A DNA stretch of 64,000 nt, from NCBI GenBank assembly GCA_024234895.1, contig JACKNJ010000007.1:62001-126000 (forward strand), written 5' to 3'. Positions 1 through 9,307 of the stretch are shown one piece after another; within the stretch, counting starts at the first letter, position 1; every line of letters begins with the position of its first letter. The notes beneath the pieces were generated by a model. That model was not told the origin of the DNA, ran no database searches, and worked only from the letters and a program-made list of their open reading frames with translations. The position numbers and the translations under genes are program-made. This DNA comes from Gammaproteobacteria bacterium. Its GTDB lineage: Bacteria > Pseudomonadota > Gammaproteobacteria > JACKNK01.

Positions 1-738
1 CGTGACCTTGCTCGACAACACCCGCGCACCCAGACGGATGTCCATGCCCTGCGCCTTGAAGCGGCGCATCGCCTCGCGCGACACGGCCGCGTCGGTCATC
101 GGCAGGAAGCCCTCGCGCGCTTCAAGGATCGTGACCTGGCTGCCGAGGCGTGCCCACACGCTGCCGAGTTCCAGGCCGATCACCCCGGCGCCGATGATCA
201 GCAGGCGTTTGGGTACCTCGTCGAAACCCAGCGCACCGGTGGAGTCGACGATGCGCTCGCCATCGGTCGGCGCGGCGGCGATCTCGGCGGAACGCGAACC
301 GGCGGCGAGGATCACGTGTTCGGCGACGCGGATCTCCTCCTCGTCGTCCGGGTGCGTGATCTCCACGCGGTTCTGCGGCAACAACCGGCCCCGCCCGCGG
401 ATGTATTTGACCTTGTTCGCCTTGAACAGCGTCGCGATGCCCTGGGTCAGGGTATCCACGACGGACTGCTTGCGCGCCATCATCTGGCCGAGATCAAGAC
501 GCAGCTTGTCGAAACCGATGCCGAGATCGGCAAACTCATGCCGCGCCTGATGGTATTTCTCGGACGCATCCAGCAGGGCCTTGGACGGGATGCAGCCGAC
601 GTTCAGACAGGTTCCGCCGAGCGCCGGGCCGTCGTCGACGACCAACGCATCCAGACCGAGCTGCGCGCAACGGATCGCGGCCACGTAGCCGGCCGGACCG
701 CCGCCGATGACGATGACTTGATGGTGGGTTTCGCTCAT
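1..738 (-). CDS. lpdA: Dihydrolipoyl dehydrogenase (E3), partial
   Basis: This is the flavoprotein E3 subunit that reoxidises dihydrolipoamide in 2-oxo acid dehydrogenase complexes with NAD+. The visible 246 residues are the N-terminal half. An FAD-binding GGGPAG lies at residues 12-17, the redox disulfide CLNVGC has cysteines at 44 and 49, and the second Rossmann motif GAGVIGLELG marks the NAD domain. The C-terminal dimerisation domain with the His-Glu pair lies beyond the left edge. The gene follows sucA and sucB on the same strand, so it most likely serves the 2-oxoglutarate dehydrogenase complex. The ATG at 736-738 directly precedes the conserved N-terminus. Confidence 0.96.
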   Translation of the reverse strand, partial: MSETHHQVIVIGGGPAGYVAAIRCAQLGLDALVVDDGPALGGTCLNVGCIPSKALLDASEKYHQARHEFADLGIGFDKLRLDLGQMMARKQSVVDTLTQGIATLFKANKVKYIRGRGRLLPQNRVEITHPDDEEEIRVAEHVILAAGSRSAEIAAAPTDGERIVDSTGALGFDEVPKRLLIIGAGVIGLELGSVWARLGSQVTILEAREGFLPMTDAAVSREAMRRFKAQGMDIRLGARVLSSKVT

Positions 739-828
739 GGCTTCAGTGTCCAGTGTTCAGTGTCCAGTGTTCAGGCGGCCGGCGCTGTTCACTGAACACC
801 GCACACTGACCACTGAACACTCGGACAC
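739..828. repeat. Short GTGTTCAGTG direct/inverted repeats in sucB-lpdA spacer
   Basis: The 90 bp spacer is made almost wholly of copies of CAGTGTTCAGTG and the related CAGTGTCCAGTG, followed by the inverted form CACTGAACAC. The two orientations can pair into a hairpin within the sucA-sucB-lpdA transcript. No promoter is apparent. It resembles an intergenic repeat insertion, not a designed regulatory site. Confidence 0.6.
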
Positions 829-2121
829 TCAGATTTGCAGCAACAGCCGCGCCGGGTCTTCGAGCGCCTGCTTGATGCTGACCAGGAACGAGACGGCTTC
901 CCGGCCATCGATGATGCGGTGGTCGTAGGTCAGCGCGAGATACATGACCGGGCGCGCGACGATCTGCCCGTCCTCGACCACCGCGCGCTGCTCGATCTTG
1001 TGCATGCCGAGGATCGCGCTCTGCGGCGGGTTCAGGATCGGCGTCGACAGCATCGAGCCGAACACGCCGCCGTTGGTGATCGTGAAGGTGCCGCCCGACA
1101 GGTCATCCAGGCCGAGACTGCCGTCCTTCGCCTTTTTCGCGTACTCGCCGATCCGGCTCTCGATCCCGGCAAAGCTGAGCGTGTCGGCGTCGCGCAGCAC
1201 CGGCACCACCAGTCCGCGCGGCGACGCCACCGCGATGCCGATGTCGTAGAAGTCGTGATAGACGATCTGGTCGTCCTCGATCGAGCCGTTCACCGCCGGG
1301 AAGCGATGCAGCGCCTCGACCGCCGCCTTCACGAAGAACGACATGAAGCCCAGACGCACGCCGTATTCCTTCTCGAAGGCATCCTTGTAGCGGGCACGCA
1401 GGTCCATGACCTTCTGCAGATTGACCTCGTTGAAGGTGGTCAGGCTGGCTGTGGTCTGCTGGGCCTCGACCAGGCGCTCGGCGATCCGCCGCCGCAACTT
1501 GGTCATCGGCACGCGGCGTTCGCGTTCCGACGCCCGAACGGCAACCGGAATCGGCGCTGGCGGCGTTTCCGCCTGGCGCTGCACGATCGGCTCGTCGACA
1601 TCGTGGTCGACCCGCGACAGCGGCTCGTTGCTGCGTTCCGCCAGATAACCGAGCACGTCACCCTTGGTCAGGCGACCGTCCGCACGCAGGGCCGGAATCG
1701 CCTTCGGATCGAGATCGTGCTCCTCGACCAGACGCCGCACCGAGGGACTCAGGCCACGCAGATCCGCCCGCTTGCCAGTCTGCCGCGCCGCCGGCGTCGG
1801 CGCCGGCTTGGGCACTGGCGCGGCCTGCGCGGGCTCGGGTTCGGTGGTCGGCTCCGGCTTCGGCTTGTCGTCGGCCACCGCCTCGGAATCCAGCGTCGCG
1901 ATCACCTCGCCGCCGCGCACGCTGCTGCCGTCCGCGCGGGCGATCTCGACCAGCACGCCATCGGCGGGTGCCGGGATCTCCAGCACGACCTTGTCGGTCT
2001 CCAGATCGACCAGATTCTCGTCCCGGCGGACGAAATCCCCGACCTGCTTGCGCCAGCGCACCAGCTCGCCGTCGCTGACCGACTCCGGCAGGGCAGGAAC
2101 CTGTATCTCAACCTTTTTCAT
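829..2121 (-). CDS. sucB: Dihydrolipoyllysine-residue succinyltransferase (E2)
   Basis: This is the E2 core of the 2-oxoglutarate dehydrogenase complex; it transfers succinyl from lipoyl-lysine to CoA. In order: an N-terminal lipoyl domain with the modified lysine in ETDKVVLEI (K44); a Pro/Ala-rich linker at about 80-115; an E3/E1-binding domain at about 123-159 (LSPSVRRLVEEHDLDP); a second linker; and the catalytic acyltransferase domain ending in the HxxxDG motif (YDHRIIDGR). The 430-residue length is normal for SucB, with a single lipoyl domain. It lies between sucA and lpdA in the usual E1-E2-E3 order. The ATG start opens straight into the lipoyl fold. Confidence 0.97.
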   Translation of the reverse strand: MKKVEIQVPALPESVSDGELVRWRKQVGDFVRRDENLVDLETDKVVLEIPAPADGVLVEIARADGSSVRGGEVIATLDSEAVADDKPKPEPTTEPEPAQAAPVPKPAPTPAARQTGKRADLRGLSPSVRRLVEEHDLDPKAIPALRADGRLTKGDVLGYLAERSNEPLSRVDHDVDEPIVQRQAETPPAPIPVAVRASERERRVPMTKLRRRIAERLVEAQQTTASLTTFNEVNLQKVMDLRARYKDAFEKEYGVRLGFMSFFVKAAVEALHRFPAVNGSIEDDQIVYHDFYDIGIAVASPRGLVVPVLRDADTLSFAGIESRIGEYAKKAKDGSLGLDDLSGGTFTITNGGVFGSMLSTPILNPPQSAILGMHKIEQRAVVEDGQIVARPVMYLALTYDHRIIDGREAVSFLVSIKQALEDPARLLLQI

Positions 2122-2273
2122 TTGGACCTCGTGTCAAAACATCCTGTTGCCGCAAAGTCGCGAAGACGCAAAGGGGGGCAGAGGGATGCATCAGCCAGGC
2201 GGTTTGGCATTGCCGCGAGGGCATGAGCGACCATCCAAGCACACCTTTGCGGCTTTACGGCGAAAAACATCGT
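2122..2273. repeat. sucA-sucB spacer with GCAAAG-type inverted repeat
   Basis: This 152 bp gap lies inside the suc operon. It contains GCCGCAAAGTCGCGAAGACG near 2150 and CACCTTTGCGGCTTTACGGC near 2240, which are partly complementary and could fold into a long hairpin between the two messages. The motif looks like a dispersed intergenic repeat. No open reading frame of its own is credible. Confidence 0.5.
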
Positions 2274-5099
2274 TCATACGTCGGGGCCCAGGGCGTTGTC
2301 GACCAGGGCGCGTTGTTGTTCTTCATGCAGCACGCGATAACCGACCGCCGGGGCCGCCGAGGCATGACGCCCGGCGTACAGCAGCGGCGCGCGGCCATTG
2401 ATGGCCTGCAACAGGTGATGCTGGATCTGGTACCAGGCGCCCTGGTTGCGCGGCTCCTCCTGACACCAGACCACATCGCGCAGATTGGCGTAACGGGCGA
2501 GCTCCGCGCCCAGCGCCTCCTCCGGAAACGGGTGCAACTGTTCGATGCGCACGACCGCGATGTGGCACATGTTCTCCGCCTCGCGCTGCTCGATAAGGTC
2601 GTAGTAGACCTTGCCCGAGCACAGCACCAGACGATGCACGCCATCCGCCTCGATCTGCGCGTTGGCTTCCGGGATCACGACCCGGAATTCGCCATCGGCG
2701 AGTTCTTCCAGGGACGACACCGAGGCCTTGTGACGCAGCAGGCTCTTCGGCGTCATCACCACCAGCGGGCGGCGCATCGGGCGCAGCATCTGGCGGCGCA
2801 GCAGGTGGAACATCTGCGCCGGCGTGGTCGGCACGCAGACCTGCATATGATGATCGGCGCACAGTTGCAGGAAGCGTTCGAGGCGTGCCGAGGAATGTTC
2901 CGCGCCCTGCCCCTCCAGGCCGTGCGGCAGGAACAGCGTCAGCCCGCTCAGGCGGTTCCACTTGGCCTCGCCGGAGGAGATGAACTGATCGATGACCACC
3001 TGCGCACCGTTGGCGAAATCGCCGAACTGCGCCTCCCAGATGACCAGCGCGTTCGGCTCGGCGGTCGCGAAACCGTATTCGAAGGCCAGCACGGCGGCCT
3101 CGGAGAGCAGCGAGTTGATCACCGTGTACGGCTGCTGATCGGCATCCAGGTGCTGCAACGGCGTGTACTCGGCGCCGTCGATCATGTTGTGCAGCACCGA
3201 ATGGCGATGGAAAAAGGTGCCGCGTTCGCTGTCCTGGCCGGACAGGCGCACCGCGTAGCCCTCGGTGACCAGGGTCGCGTAGGCCATGGTCTCGGCGTAG
3301 CCCCAATCGATCGGCAGCGCACCGGCGTTCATGCGCTCGCGCGAATCCATGATCTTGGCCACGCGCGGATGCAGCTTGAAGCCGTCCGGCAGTTGCAGCA
3401 GCTTCTTGCCGAGCGTGCGGATGCGCGACACCGACACGCGGGTATCGGCCGGCGCGGTCCAGTCCTGACCGACGAAAGGCGACCAGTCGACGCGATACGG
3501 ATTCTTGCTGTCGTCGTGATTGCCGCGCGTCGGCGGCTTCATGTCATCCAGCGCCTGCCGGTAGTCGTCCTGCCAGCGGCTCAGCTCGTCATCGCCGATG
3601 CCGCCTTCATCCAGCAGGCGTTGCGCGTAGACCTGCACGGCGGTCGGGCGTTCGTTGATCTTCGCGTACATTAGCGGCTGGGTCGCGGACGGTTCGTCCG
3701 CCTCGTTGTGGCCGTGACGGCGGTAGCAGACCAGATCGATGACCACGTCCTTGCGGAACTTCATGCGGTAATCGAGCGCCACGCGCGTCACGAACAGCAC
3801 CGCCTCCGGATCGTCGCCGTTCACGTGGAAGATCGGCGCCTGCACCATCTTCGCGACCTCGGTGCAGTAGGTGGTCGAGCGCGCGTCGGTCGGATCGGAC
3901 GTGGTGAAACCGATCTGGTTGTTGATCACGATGTGCACGGTGCCGCCGGTGCGGTAGCCGCGCGCCTGCGACATCTGCAAGGTCTCCATGACCACGCCCT
4001 GGCCGGCGAAGGCGGCGTCGCCATGGATCACCACCGGCAGCACGAACTTGCCGGTCAGGTCGTCGTGGCGCACCCGGCGTGCCCGCACCGAGCCCTGCAC
4101 GACCGGCCCGACGATCTCCAGATGCGAGGGATTGAAGGCCAGCGTGACGTGCAGCACGCCGTGCTTGGTCTCGACCTGCGCGGACGCGCCCTGGTGGTAT
4201 TTGACGTCGCCGGAACCCAGATGCCGCATCGGGTCGTAGACCCCCTCGAACTCCGCGAACAGGTCCTTCAGCGACTTGCCGAGGATGTTGACCAGCACGT
4301 TCAGGCGACCGCGATGCGCCATGCCGATGACCATCTCGTGCGCGCCGATCGCGCCGGCCCGCGAGATCAGCACGTTGAGGATCGGGATCAGCGCCTCGCC
4401 GCCCTCCAGGCTGAAACGCTTCTGGCCGACGTACTTGCTGTGCAGATAGCGCTCCAACCCCTCCGCCGCAATGAGCTGCTTGAGCAAGCGATGCTTGCCA
4501 CGCGTGGAAATGACCGGGTGGCTCTCCTCGCCTTCCAGGCGGTTCTGGATCCAGCGCTTCTCGGCGGTATCGATGATGTGCATGTACTCGCTGCCGACCG
4601 TGCCACCGTAGATGCGCTGGAGCTTGGCGATGATCTTGCGCAGCGGCAGGCGCTCCGCACCGAACAGCGAACCGGTGTTGAACACCGTGTCCAGGTCTTC
4701 GTCATCGAGGCCATGGAAGCCCGGATCGAGATCGGCGACGCGCGAGCGCTCCCGCAGTTTGATCGGGTCCAGATCGGCGGCCTGATGACCACGCACGCGC
4801 CAGGCATTGATCAGCCGCAGCACCGCCGCCTGCTTCTCGGCGTCGTCCGGGGCGAGGCCGGGCGCGGGTTCGGTACCCGGCGCCTCACGGGAGGGCATTG
4901 GCCGCAGCGGTGCACCGGAAAGGGGCTTGCGACCAGGCGCGCCGTCGGTCTCCGCGCTGACCTTGTCGAACAGCTTGCGCCACTCCTCGCCCACCGAATG
5001 GCGGTCATCCAGATAGCGCTCGTACATATCCTCCAGGAACGCGGCGTTGACGCCGTTGAGGTAGGAGCTGTCGAACAGTCGCTTGAGCGCGGAACTCAT
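2274..5099 (-). CDS. sucA: 2-oxoglutarate dehydrogenase E1 component
   Basis: This is the thiamine-diphosphate-dependent decarboxylase that starts the 2-oxoglutarate dehydrogenase reaction of the TCA cycle. The 941 residues match the full family length. The short N-terminal E2-binding segment (SSYLNGVNAAFLEDMYERYL) is present, followed by the ThDP-binding region GDAAFAGQG with INNQIGFTTS, the transketolase-like pyrimidine domain (EAQFGDFANGAQ) and the C-terminal domain (QEEPRNQGAW). It is first in the sucA-sucB-lpdA set. The 148 bp gap to the divergent relA must hold promoters for both directions. Confidence 0.98.
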   Translation of the reverse strand: MSSALKRLFDSSYLNGVNAAFLEDMYERYLDDRHSVGEEWRKLFDKVSAETDGAPGRKPLSGAPLRPMPSREAPGTEPAPGLAPDDAEKQAAVLRLINAWRVRGHQAADLDPIKLRERSRVADLDPGFHGLDDEDLDTVFNTGSLFGAERLPLRKIIAKLQRIYGGTVGSEYMHIIDTAEKRWIQNRLEGEESHPVISTRGKHRLLKQLIAAEGLERYLHSKYVGQKRFSLEGGEALIPILNVLISRAGAIGAHEMVIGMAHRGRLNVLVNILGKSLKDLFAEFEGVYDPMRHLGSGDVKYHQGASAQVETKHGVLHVTLAFNPSHLEIVGPVVQGSVRARRVRHDDLTGKFVLPVVIHGDAAFAGQGVVMETLQMSQARGYRTGGTVHIVINNQIGFTTSDPTDARSTTYCTEVAKMVQAPIFHVNGDDPEAVLFVTRVALDYRMKFRKDVVIDLVCYRRHGHNEADEPSATQPLMYAKINERPTAVQVYAQRLLDEGGIGDDELSRWQDDYRQALDDMKPPTRGNHDDSKNPYRVDWSPFVGQDWTAPADTRVSVSRIRTLGKKLLQLPDGFKLHPRVAKIMDSRERMNAGALPIDWGYAETMAYATLVTEGYAVRLSGQDSERGTFFHRHSVLHNMIDGAEYTPLQHLDADQQPYTVINSLLSEAAVLAFEYGFATAEPNALVIWEAQFGDFANGAQVVIDQFISSGEAKWNRLSGLTLFLPHGLEGQGAEHSSARLERFLQLCADHHMQVCVPTTPAQMFHLLRRQMLRPMRRPLVVMTPKSLLRHKASVSSLEELADGEFRVVIPEANAQIEADGVHRLVLCSGKVYYDLIEQREAENMCHIAVVRIEQLHPFPEEALGAELARYANLRDVVWCQEEPRNQGAWYQIQHHLLQAINGRAPLLYAGRHASAAPAVGYRVLHEEQQRALVDNALGPDV

Positions 5100-5247
5100 G
5101 GCGTGAATGGCCTTGGCATAGGTCGAGGTGCCCTAAGAATTGTTGGCGGGCGCGCTTATTGCAACCGGCGGCGGCAGATTATGCCCGCGCACTATAATCG
5201 CCTGCCCACGCACCCGGTTTTACAACCGCCGCACGACGACAACGCAC

Positions 5248-7428
5248 ATGGTTCAACACTCCGGCACCACCGCCTCCGACGCCGTCATCGACGAGACCCC
5301 GCTGGTCGCCGCCGAGCAACTGCTCCGACGCTTGAGCGACGCCAGCAACATCAGTGGCTGCCTGGCCCGACTCGGTGACGCCGGCCCGGAATTCAGCGAA
5401 CACGGACTCGGCATCGCGCGCATCCTGGAAAGCCTGCGCCTGGATGCGGAAACCCTCAGCGCCGGCCTGCTGTTGCCGCTGTTGCAGGCCCACAAGGTGC
5501 AGCCGGAACAGGTCGCGGATTGCACCTCGCCGCGCGTCGCGGTGCTGTTGCGCGGCTTCGCCCGCCTGCACCAGTTCGGCGAGGAAGGCGTACCGGCCTC
5601 GCGGGGTCTCGCCAGCGAGGCCGAGAACCTGCGTCGCATGCTGCTGGCGCTGTCCGACGATGTCCGCGTGGTGCTGCTGGCGCTGGCCGAGCGCTTGCAG
5701 GTCATGCGCACGCTCAAGCATCGCCCGGAAGCGGAACGCCGAGCCGTCGCGCAGGAAACCCTGGCCATCTATGCGCCCCTCGCCAACCGGCTCGGCATCG
5801 GCCAGCTCAAATGGGAGCTGGAGGATTACTCCCTGCGCTTCCTGGAGCCGGAGACCTACAAGGAGATCGCCAGCCTTCTCGATGAGAAACGCATCGACCG
5901 CGAGACCTACATCCGCGATCTGGTCGCCAGTCTCGAGAACGAGGTCGAAAGCGCGCACATCCAGGCCAGCATCTACGGTCGGCCAAAGCACATCTACAGC
6001 ATCTGGAAGAAGATGCAGCGCAAGGGGCTCAGCTTTCATAAGCTCTACGACGTGCGCGCCGTGCGCGTGCTGGTCGATACCGTCGCCGAGTGCTACGCGG
6101 TGCTGGGTCTGGTCCACTCGCTGTGGCAGCCGATCGCCAAGGAATTCGACGACTACATCGCCCGCCCCAAGGGCAACAACTACCAGTCGCTGCACACCGC
6201 CGTGGTCGGGCCGGAGGGCAAGACCGTCGAGATCCAGATCCGCACCCACGCCATGCACCAGCACGCCGAACTCGGCGTCGCCGCGCACTGGAAGTACAAG
6301 GAAGGCGGCAACTCGGACCCCAACTTCGAGCGCAAGGTCAATGCGTTGCGCGCGCTGCTCGACGGCGACGAGTCGCAGGACGACGCGACGCTGCTGGAGA
6401 AGCTGCAATCCAACGATGACGAACGCATCTACGTGATGACCCCGGGCGGCAAGGTCATCGACCTGCCGCGCGGCGCGACGCCGGTCGATTTCGCCTACGC
6501 GATCCACACCGAGGTCGGGCATCGCTGCCGGGGCGCCAAGGTCAAAGGCCAGATCGTGCCGTTGACCTACGCGCTGGAGAACGGCCAGAGCTGCGAGATC
6601 CTGACCGCGAAGGAAGGCGGCCCGAGCCGCGACTGGCTGTCCACCCACGCCGGCTACGTACACACCAACCGGGCCCGCTATCGCATCCGCCAGTGGTGGA
6701 AGCAGCAGGACTTCGAGCGCAACGTCGCCGACGGTCGCACGGTACTCGACCGCGAACTGCGCCGCATGGGCGCGACCGGCCTGGAACTCGACGACCTCGC
6801 CAAACGCCTCAAACAGGATTCCGTCGACGCCATGCTGGCCGCGATCGGCCGTGCCGACATCGGCAGCGGTCACCTGGCGCACGCGATTGCCGATCTCAGC
6901 GAACCGCCACGTGCCGAACCGGACGAAACCGCGCTGCTGCACAAGCCGACGTCGACCGGCAAGTCCGGCAAATCGGGAGACGTGAAGGTCGGCGGCGTCG
7001 GCGACCTGATGACCAGGATGGCGCCGTGCTGCAAACCGGTGCCCGGTGATCCGATCATCGGCTACATCACGAAGGGACAGGGCGTCACCATCCACAAGCG
7101 GGACTGCATCAACGTCATCAACATGAACGACGAGCAGCGCCTGCGGCTGATCGAGGTGAGCTGGGAGAACGACGACGGCGAGAAGCGCGTCTACCCGGTC
7201 GACATCGAGGTCGAGGCCTACGACCGCACCGGCCTGCTCAAGGACATCACCGTCACCCTCGCCGACGCCAAGATCAACGTCATCGCGGTCAACACGCTGT
7301 CCGACAAGCACGAGCACGTCGCCCGCATGACCCTGACCATGGAGATCAGCGACAACGAGCAGCTGAGCCGCGTGCTCACGCGCATCGGCCAGTTGCCCAA
7401 CGTTTCGGACGTGCGCCGCAAACGCTGA
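5248..7428 (+). CDS. relA: GTP pyrophosphokinase RelA (monofunctional ppGpp synthetase)
   Basis: This enzyme makes (p)ppGpp from ATP and GTP/GDP on stalled ribosomes. The N-terminal hydrolase-like domain lacks the catalytic His-Asp pair (LSAGLLLPLLQ where SpoT has an HD), so it should be synthetase only. The synthetase domain has GRPKHIYSIWKKM, YDVRAVRV, the RelA-type acidic EFDD (EXDD) motif and EIQIRTHAMHQHAELGVAAHW. A TGS domain (DERIYVMTPGGKVIDLP), a Zn-finger-like segment (MAPCCKPVPGDPIIG) and a C-terminal ACT domain follow. From the ATG at 5248 it is 726 residues, typical for RelA; the frame stays open upstream to 5140, but that extension is not conserved-looking. It is divergent from sucA. 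Confidence 0.95.
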   Translation: MVQHSGTTASDAVIDETPLVAAEQLLRRLSDASNISGCLARLGDAGPEFSEHGLGIARILESLRLDAETLSAGLLLPLLQAHKVQPEQVADCTSPRVAVLLRGFARLHQFGEEGVPASRGLASEAENLRRMLLALSDDVRVVLLALAERLQVMRTLKHRPEAERRAVAQETLAIYAPLANRLGIGQLKWELEDYSLRFLEPETYKEIASLLDEKRIDRETYIRDLVASLENEVESAHIQASIYGRPKHIYSIWKKMQRKGLSFHKLYDVRAVRVLVDTVAECYAVLGLVHSLWQPIAKEFDDYIARPKGNNYQSLHTAVVGPEGKTVEIQIRTHAMHQHAELGVAAHWKYKEGGNSDPNFERKVNALRALLDGDESQDDATLLEKLQSNDDERIYVMTPGGKVIDLPRGATPVDFAYAIHTEVGHRCRGAKVKGQIVPLTYALENGQSCEILTAKEGGPSRDWLSTHAGYVHTNRARYRIRQWWKQQDFERNVADGRTVLDRELRRMGATGLELDDLAKRLKQDSVDAMLAAIGRADIGSGHLAHAIADLSEPPRAEPDETALLHKPTSTGKSGKSGDVKVGGVGDLMTRMAPCCKPVPGDPIIGYITKGQGVTIHKRDCINVINMNDEQRLRLIEVSWENDDGEKRVYPVDIEVEAYDRTGLLKDITVTLADAKINVIAVNTLSDKHEHVARMTLTMEISDNEQLSRVLTRIGQLPNVSDVRRKR

Positions 7429-7436
7429 TTCCAGAT

Positions 7437-7515
7437 GTAGGCCGGCATAAGCGCAGCGTTGCCGGCATGAGGCTTCGCTCGAAGACGGTAAGCCGGCTGC
7501 GGCGCTGCACGCCTT
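7437..7515. repeat. REP-like palindrome, family A
   Basis: This copy starts GTAGGCCGGCATAAGCGC and is followed by an inverted arm around GGTAAGCCGGCTGCGGCGC. Other copies occur at 25761-25848, 47136-47226 and 54907-55003, all intergenic. It sits just after relA and may form a transcript-end hairpin. Confidence 0.7.
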
Positions 7516-7587
7516 AAGACCCTGTTCTTTTGTGCCTGCCCGCCTGGATGGGTAGCATCCGGGGACCGCCAAGAACCAAACGCCGTC

Positions 7588-9294
7588 ATGTCCCTGCGCT
7601 CCCTGCTTCTCGCTGTCCTGCTTACGCTGCTGCCCGTCGCTGCCTTTACCGACGACAATGTTGCCGCTGCCTCCGCGCCCCCTGCGGAACTGGCCTCGCC
7701 ACGCACGACCATGGCCGCCTTCCTGCACGCGATGAACGACATCGGTCGCGGCCAGCCGGCGCGCATCGCCGACGCGATGAGCACGCTGGATCTGTCCGAG
7801 GTCAGCGCCCTGGTCCGCCGCGAACGCGGCGAAGATCTCGCCTGGATGCTGCTCGACGTGCTCGATCGCACCCGCCTGATCGACCTCGACCGCGTACCCG
7901 AGCACTCTTCGACCGGTGCCTGGACCTTCGAACGCTACCGTGCCGGCAGCATCGTGATCGAACGCCAGGAAGACGGCGCCTGGCGCTTTTCCCGGCGCAG
8001 CATCGCCGCGCTGCCGGCGATCTCGGAGGAAGTCGCCGAACGCGCGCGCGTGGTGGCCAGCGACGCCTCGCGCAGCCACCAGCCGCTCCACCTGCGCATC
8101 CGCGATGCGATGCCCGCATCCTTGAAGGCGACCCCGTTCTTCCTCGAAAACTGGCGCTGGCTGGCCCTGTTCGCACTGATCGTGCTCGGTGTGCTGGTCG
8201 ACCGCGTCGTGTCCTGGTTCCTCGCCACCTTCGTGCGCGGCTGGCGCAAGCGTTCGTCGACCTATCAGGACGTCAGCGACGGCATGCTGCGCCCGCTCGG
8301 ACTGATGGCGATGGCGGTGATCTGGTGGCTGGGCGTGAACCTGCTCGGCCTGCCCGAACAGGTACTGCTGGTGCTGCTCATCGCGGTCAAATTCCTCGCC
8401 GGCATCTCGGCGGTGTGGACCGCCTACCGCCTCGTCGACCTGCTGACCGCGTGGCTCGGCAAACGCGCCGCCGCCACCGAGAGCACGCTGGACGACGCAC
8501 TGGTGCCGCTCGCGCAGCGCAGTTTCAAGATCTTCGTGACCGTGATCGGCGTGGTGTTCATCGCCGACAACATGAACATCGACATCTCCAGCCTGCTCGC
8601 CGGCCTCGGCCTCGGCGGCCTGGCCTTCGCCCTGGCCGCGAAGGACATGGTGCAGAACCTGTTCGGCTCGATCACGGTCCTGCTGGACCGGACCTTCTCG
8701 GTCGGCGACTGGGTGGTCACCGACGGCGTCGAGGGCACGGTTGAGGAGATCGGCTTCCGCAGCACGCGCATCCGCACCTTCTACAACTCGGTGGTCACGG
8801 TGCCGAACTCGAAGTTCATCACCGCCAGCGTCGACAACATGGGCAAGCGCCGCTACCGCCGCCTGAAGACCACGCTGGGCCTGACCTACGACACCCCCCC
8901 GGAACGCATCGAGGCCTTCTGCGAGGCCCTGCGCGAACTGGTCCGCCAGCACCCGTACATGCGCCACGACTACTTCCAGATCTACTTCAACGACTTCGGC
9001 GCGGCCTCGCTGAACGTGCTGGTCTACGTATTCTGGGAAACCCCGGACTGGTCCACCGAACTGCGCGAACGGCAGCGTTTCCTGCTCGACATCCTGCGCG
9101 TGGCGAAGGAGATGCAGGTCGAGTTCGCGTTCCCGACCCAGACCCTCTACCTGCGCGAAGAGAACAACTGGCAACCACCGAGCGGCTCAGGCCTCAACGA
9201 GACGGCTGCGCTCGCCGCCGGCCGCGACGTGGGCCGCTCGATCGCCGAGACCCAAGGCAACACCGGCACACCCAAACCGCCGGTTAGATTCTGA
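7588..9294 (+). CDS. MscS-family mechanosensitive ion channel
   Basis: This is a predicted inner-membrane channel that opens under membrane tension and releases osmolytes during hypo-osmotic shock. A signal peptide (residues 1-20) leads into a periplasmic domain of about 170 residues, then at least four hydrophobic helices. The pore-lining Gly/Ala-rich TM3 (GLGLGGLAFALAAKDMVQNL) and the MscS beta domain (GDWVVTDGVEGTVEEIGFRSTRI) follow, with a cytoplasmic C-terminal alpha/beta domain. At 568 residues it is an MscS-like protein with a large periplasmic extension, larger than E. coli MscS (286) and smaller than MscK. It is preceded by a repeat-filled gap and appears to be its own transcription unit. 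Confidence 0.88.
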   Translation: MSLRSLLLAVLLTLLPVAAFTDDNVAAASAPPAELASPRTTMAAFLHAMNDIGRGQPARIADAMSTLDLSEVSALVRRERGEDLAWMLLDVLDRTRLIDLDRVPEHSSTGAWTFERYRAGSIVIERQEDGAWRFSRRSIAALPAISEEVAERARVVASDASRSHQPLHLRIRDAMPASLKATPFFLENWRWLALFALIVLGVLVDRVVSWFLATFVRGWRKRSSTYQDVSDGMLRPLGLMAMAVIWWLGVNLLGLPEQVLLVLLIAVKFLAGISAVWTAYRLVDLLTAWLGKRAAATESTLDDALVPLAQRSFKIFVTVIGVVFIADNMNIDISSLLAGLGLGGLAFALAAKDMVQNLFGSITVLLDRTFSVGDWVVTDGVEGTVEEIGFRSTRIRTFYNSVVTVPNSKFITASVDNMGKRRYRRLKTTLGLTYDTPPERIEAFCEALRELVRQHPYMRHDYFQIYFNDFGAASLNVLVYVFWETPDWSTELRERQRFLLDILRVAKEMQVEFAFPTQTLYLREENNWQPPSGSGLNETAALAAGRDVGRSIAETQGNTGTPKPPVRF

Positions 9295-9307
9295 ACCGTA
9301 GATGCTG

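Noticed and set aside
739..828. Operator for lpdA from the GTGTTCAGTG repeats
   Set aside because: Multiple degenerate head-to-tail copies and their inverse fill the whole spacer, more like an inserted repeat than a protein-binding site; lpdA has no separate promoter that I can see.
5179..9174. 1331-residue minus-strand open frame across relA and the MscS gene
   Set aside because: It runs antisense to two well-supported genes, has the His/Asp/Gln-rich composition of high-GC shadow frames and matches no family.
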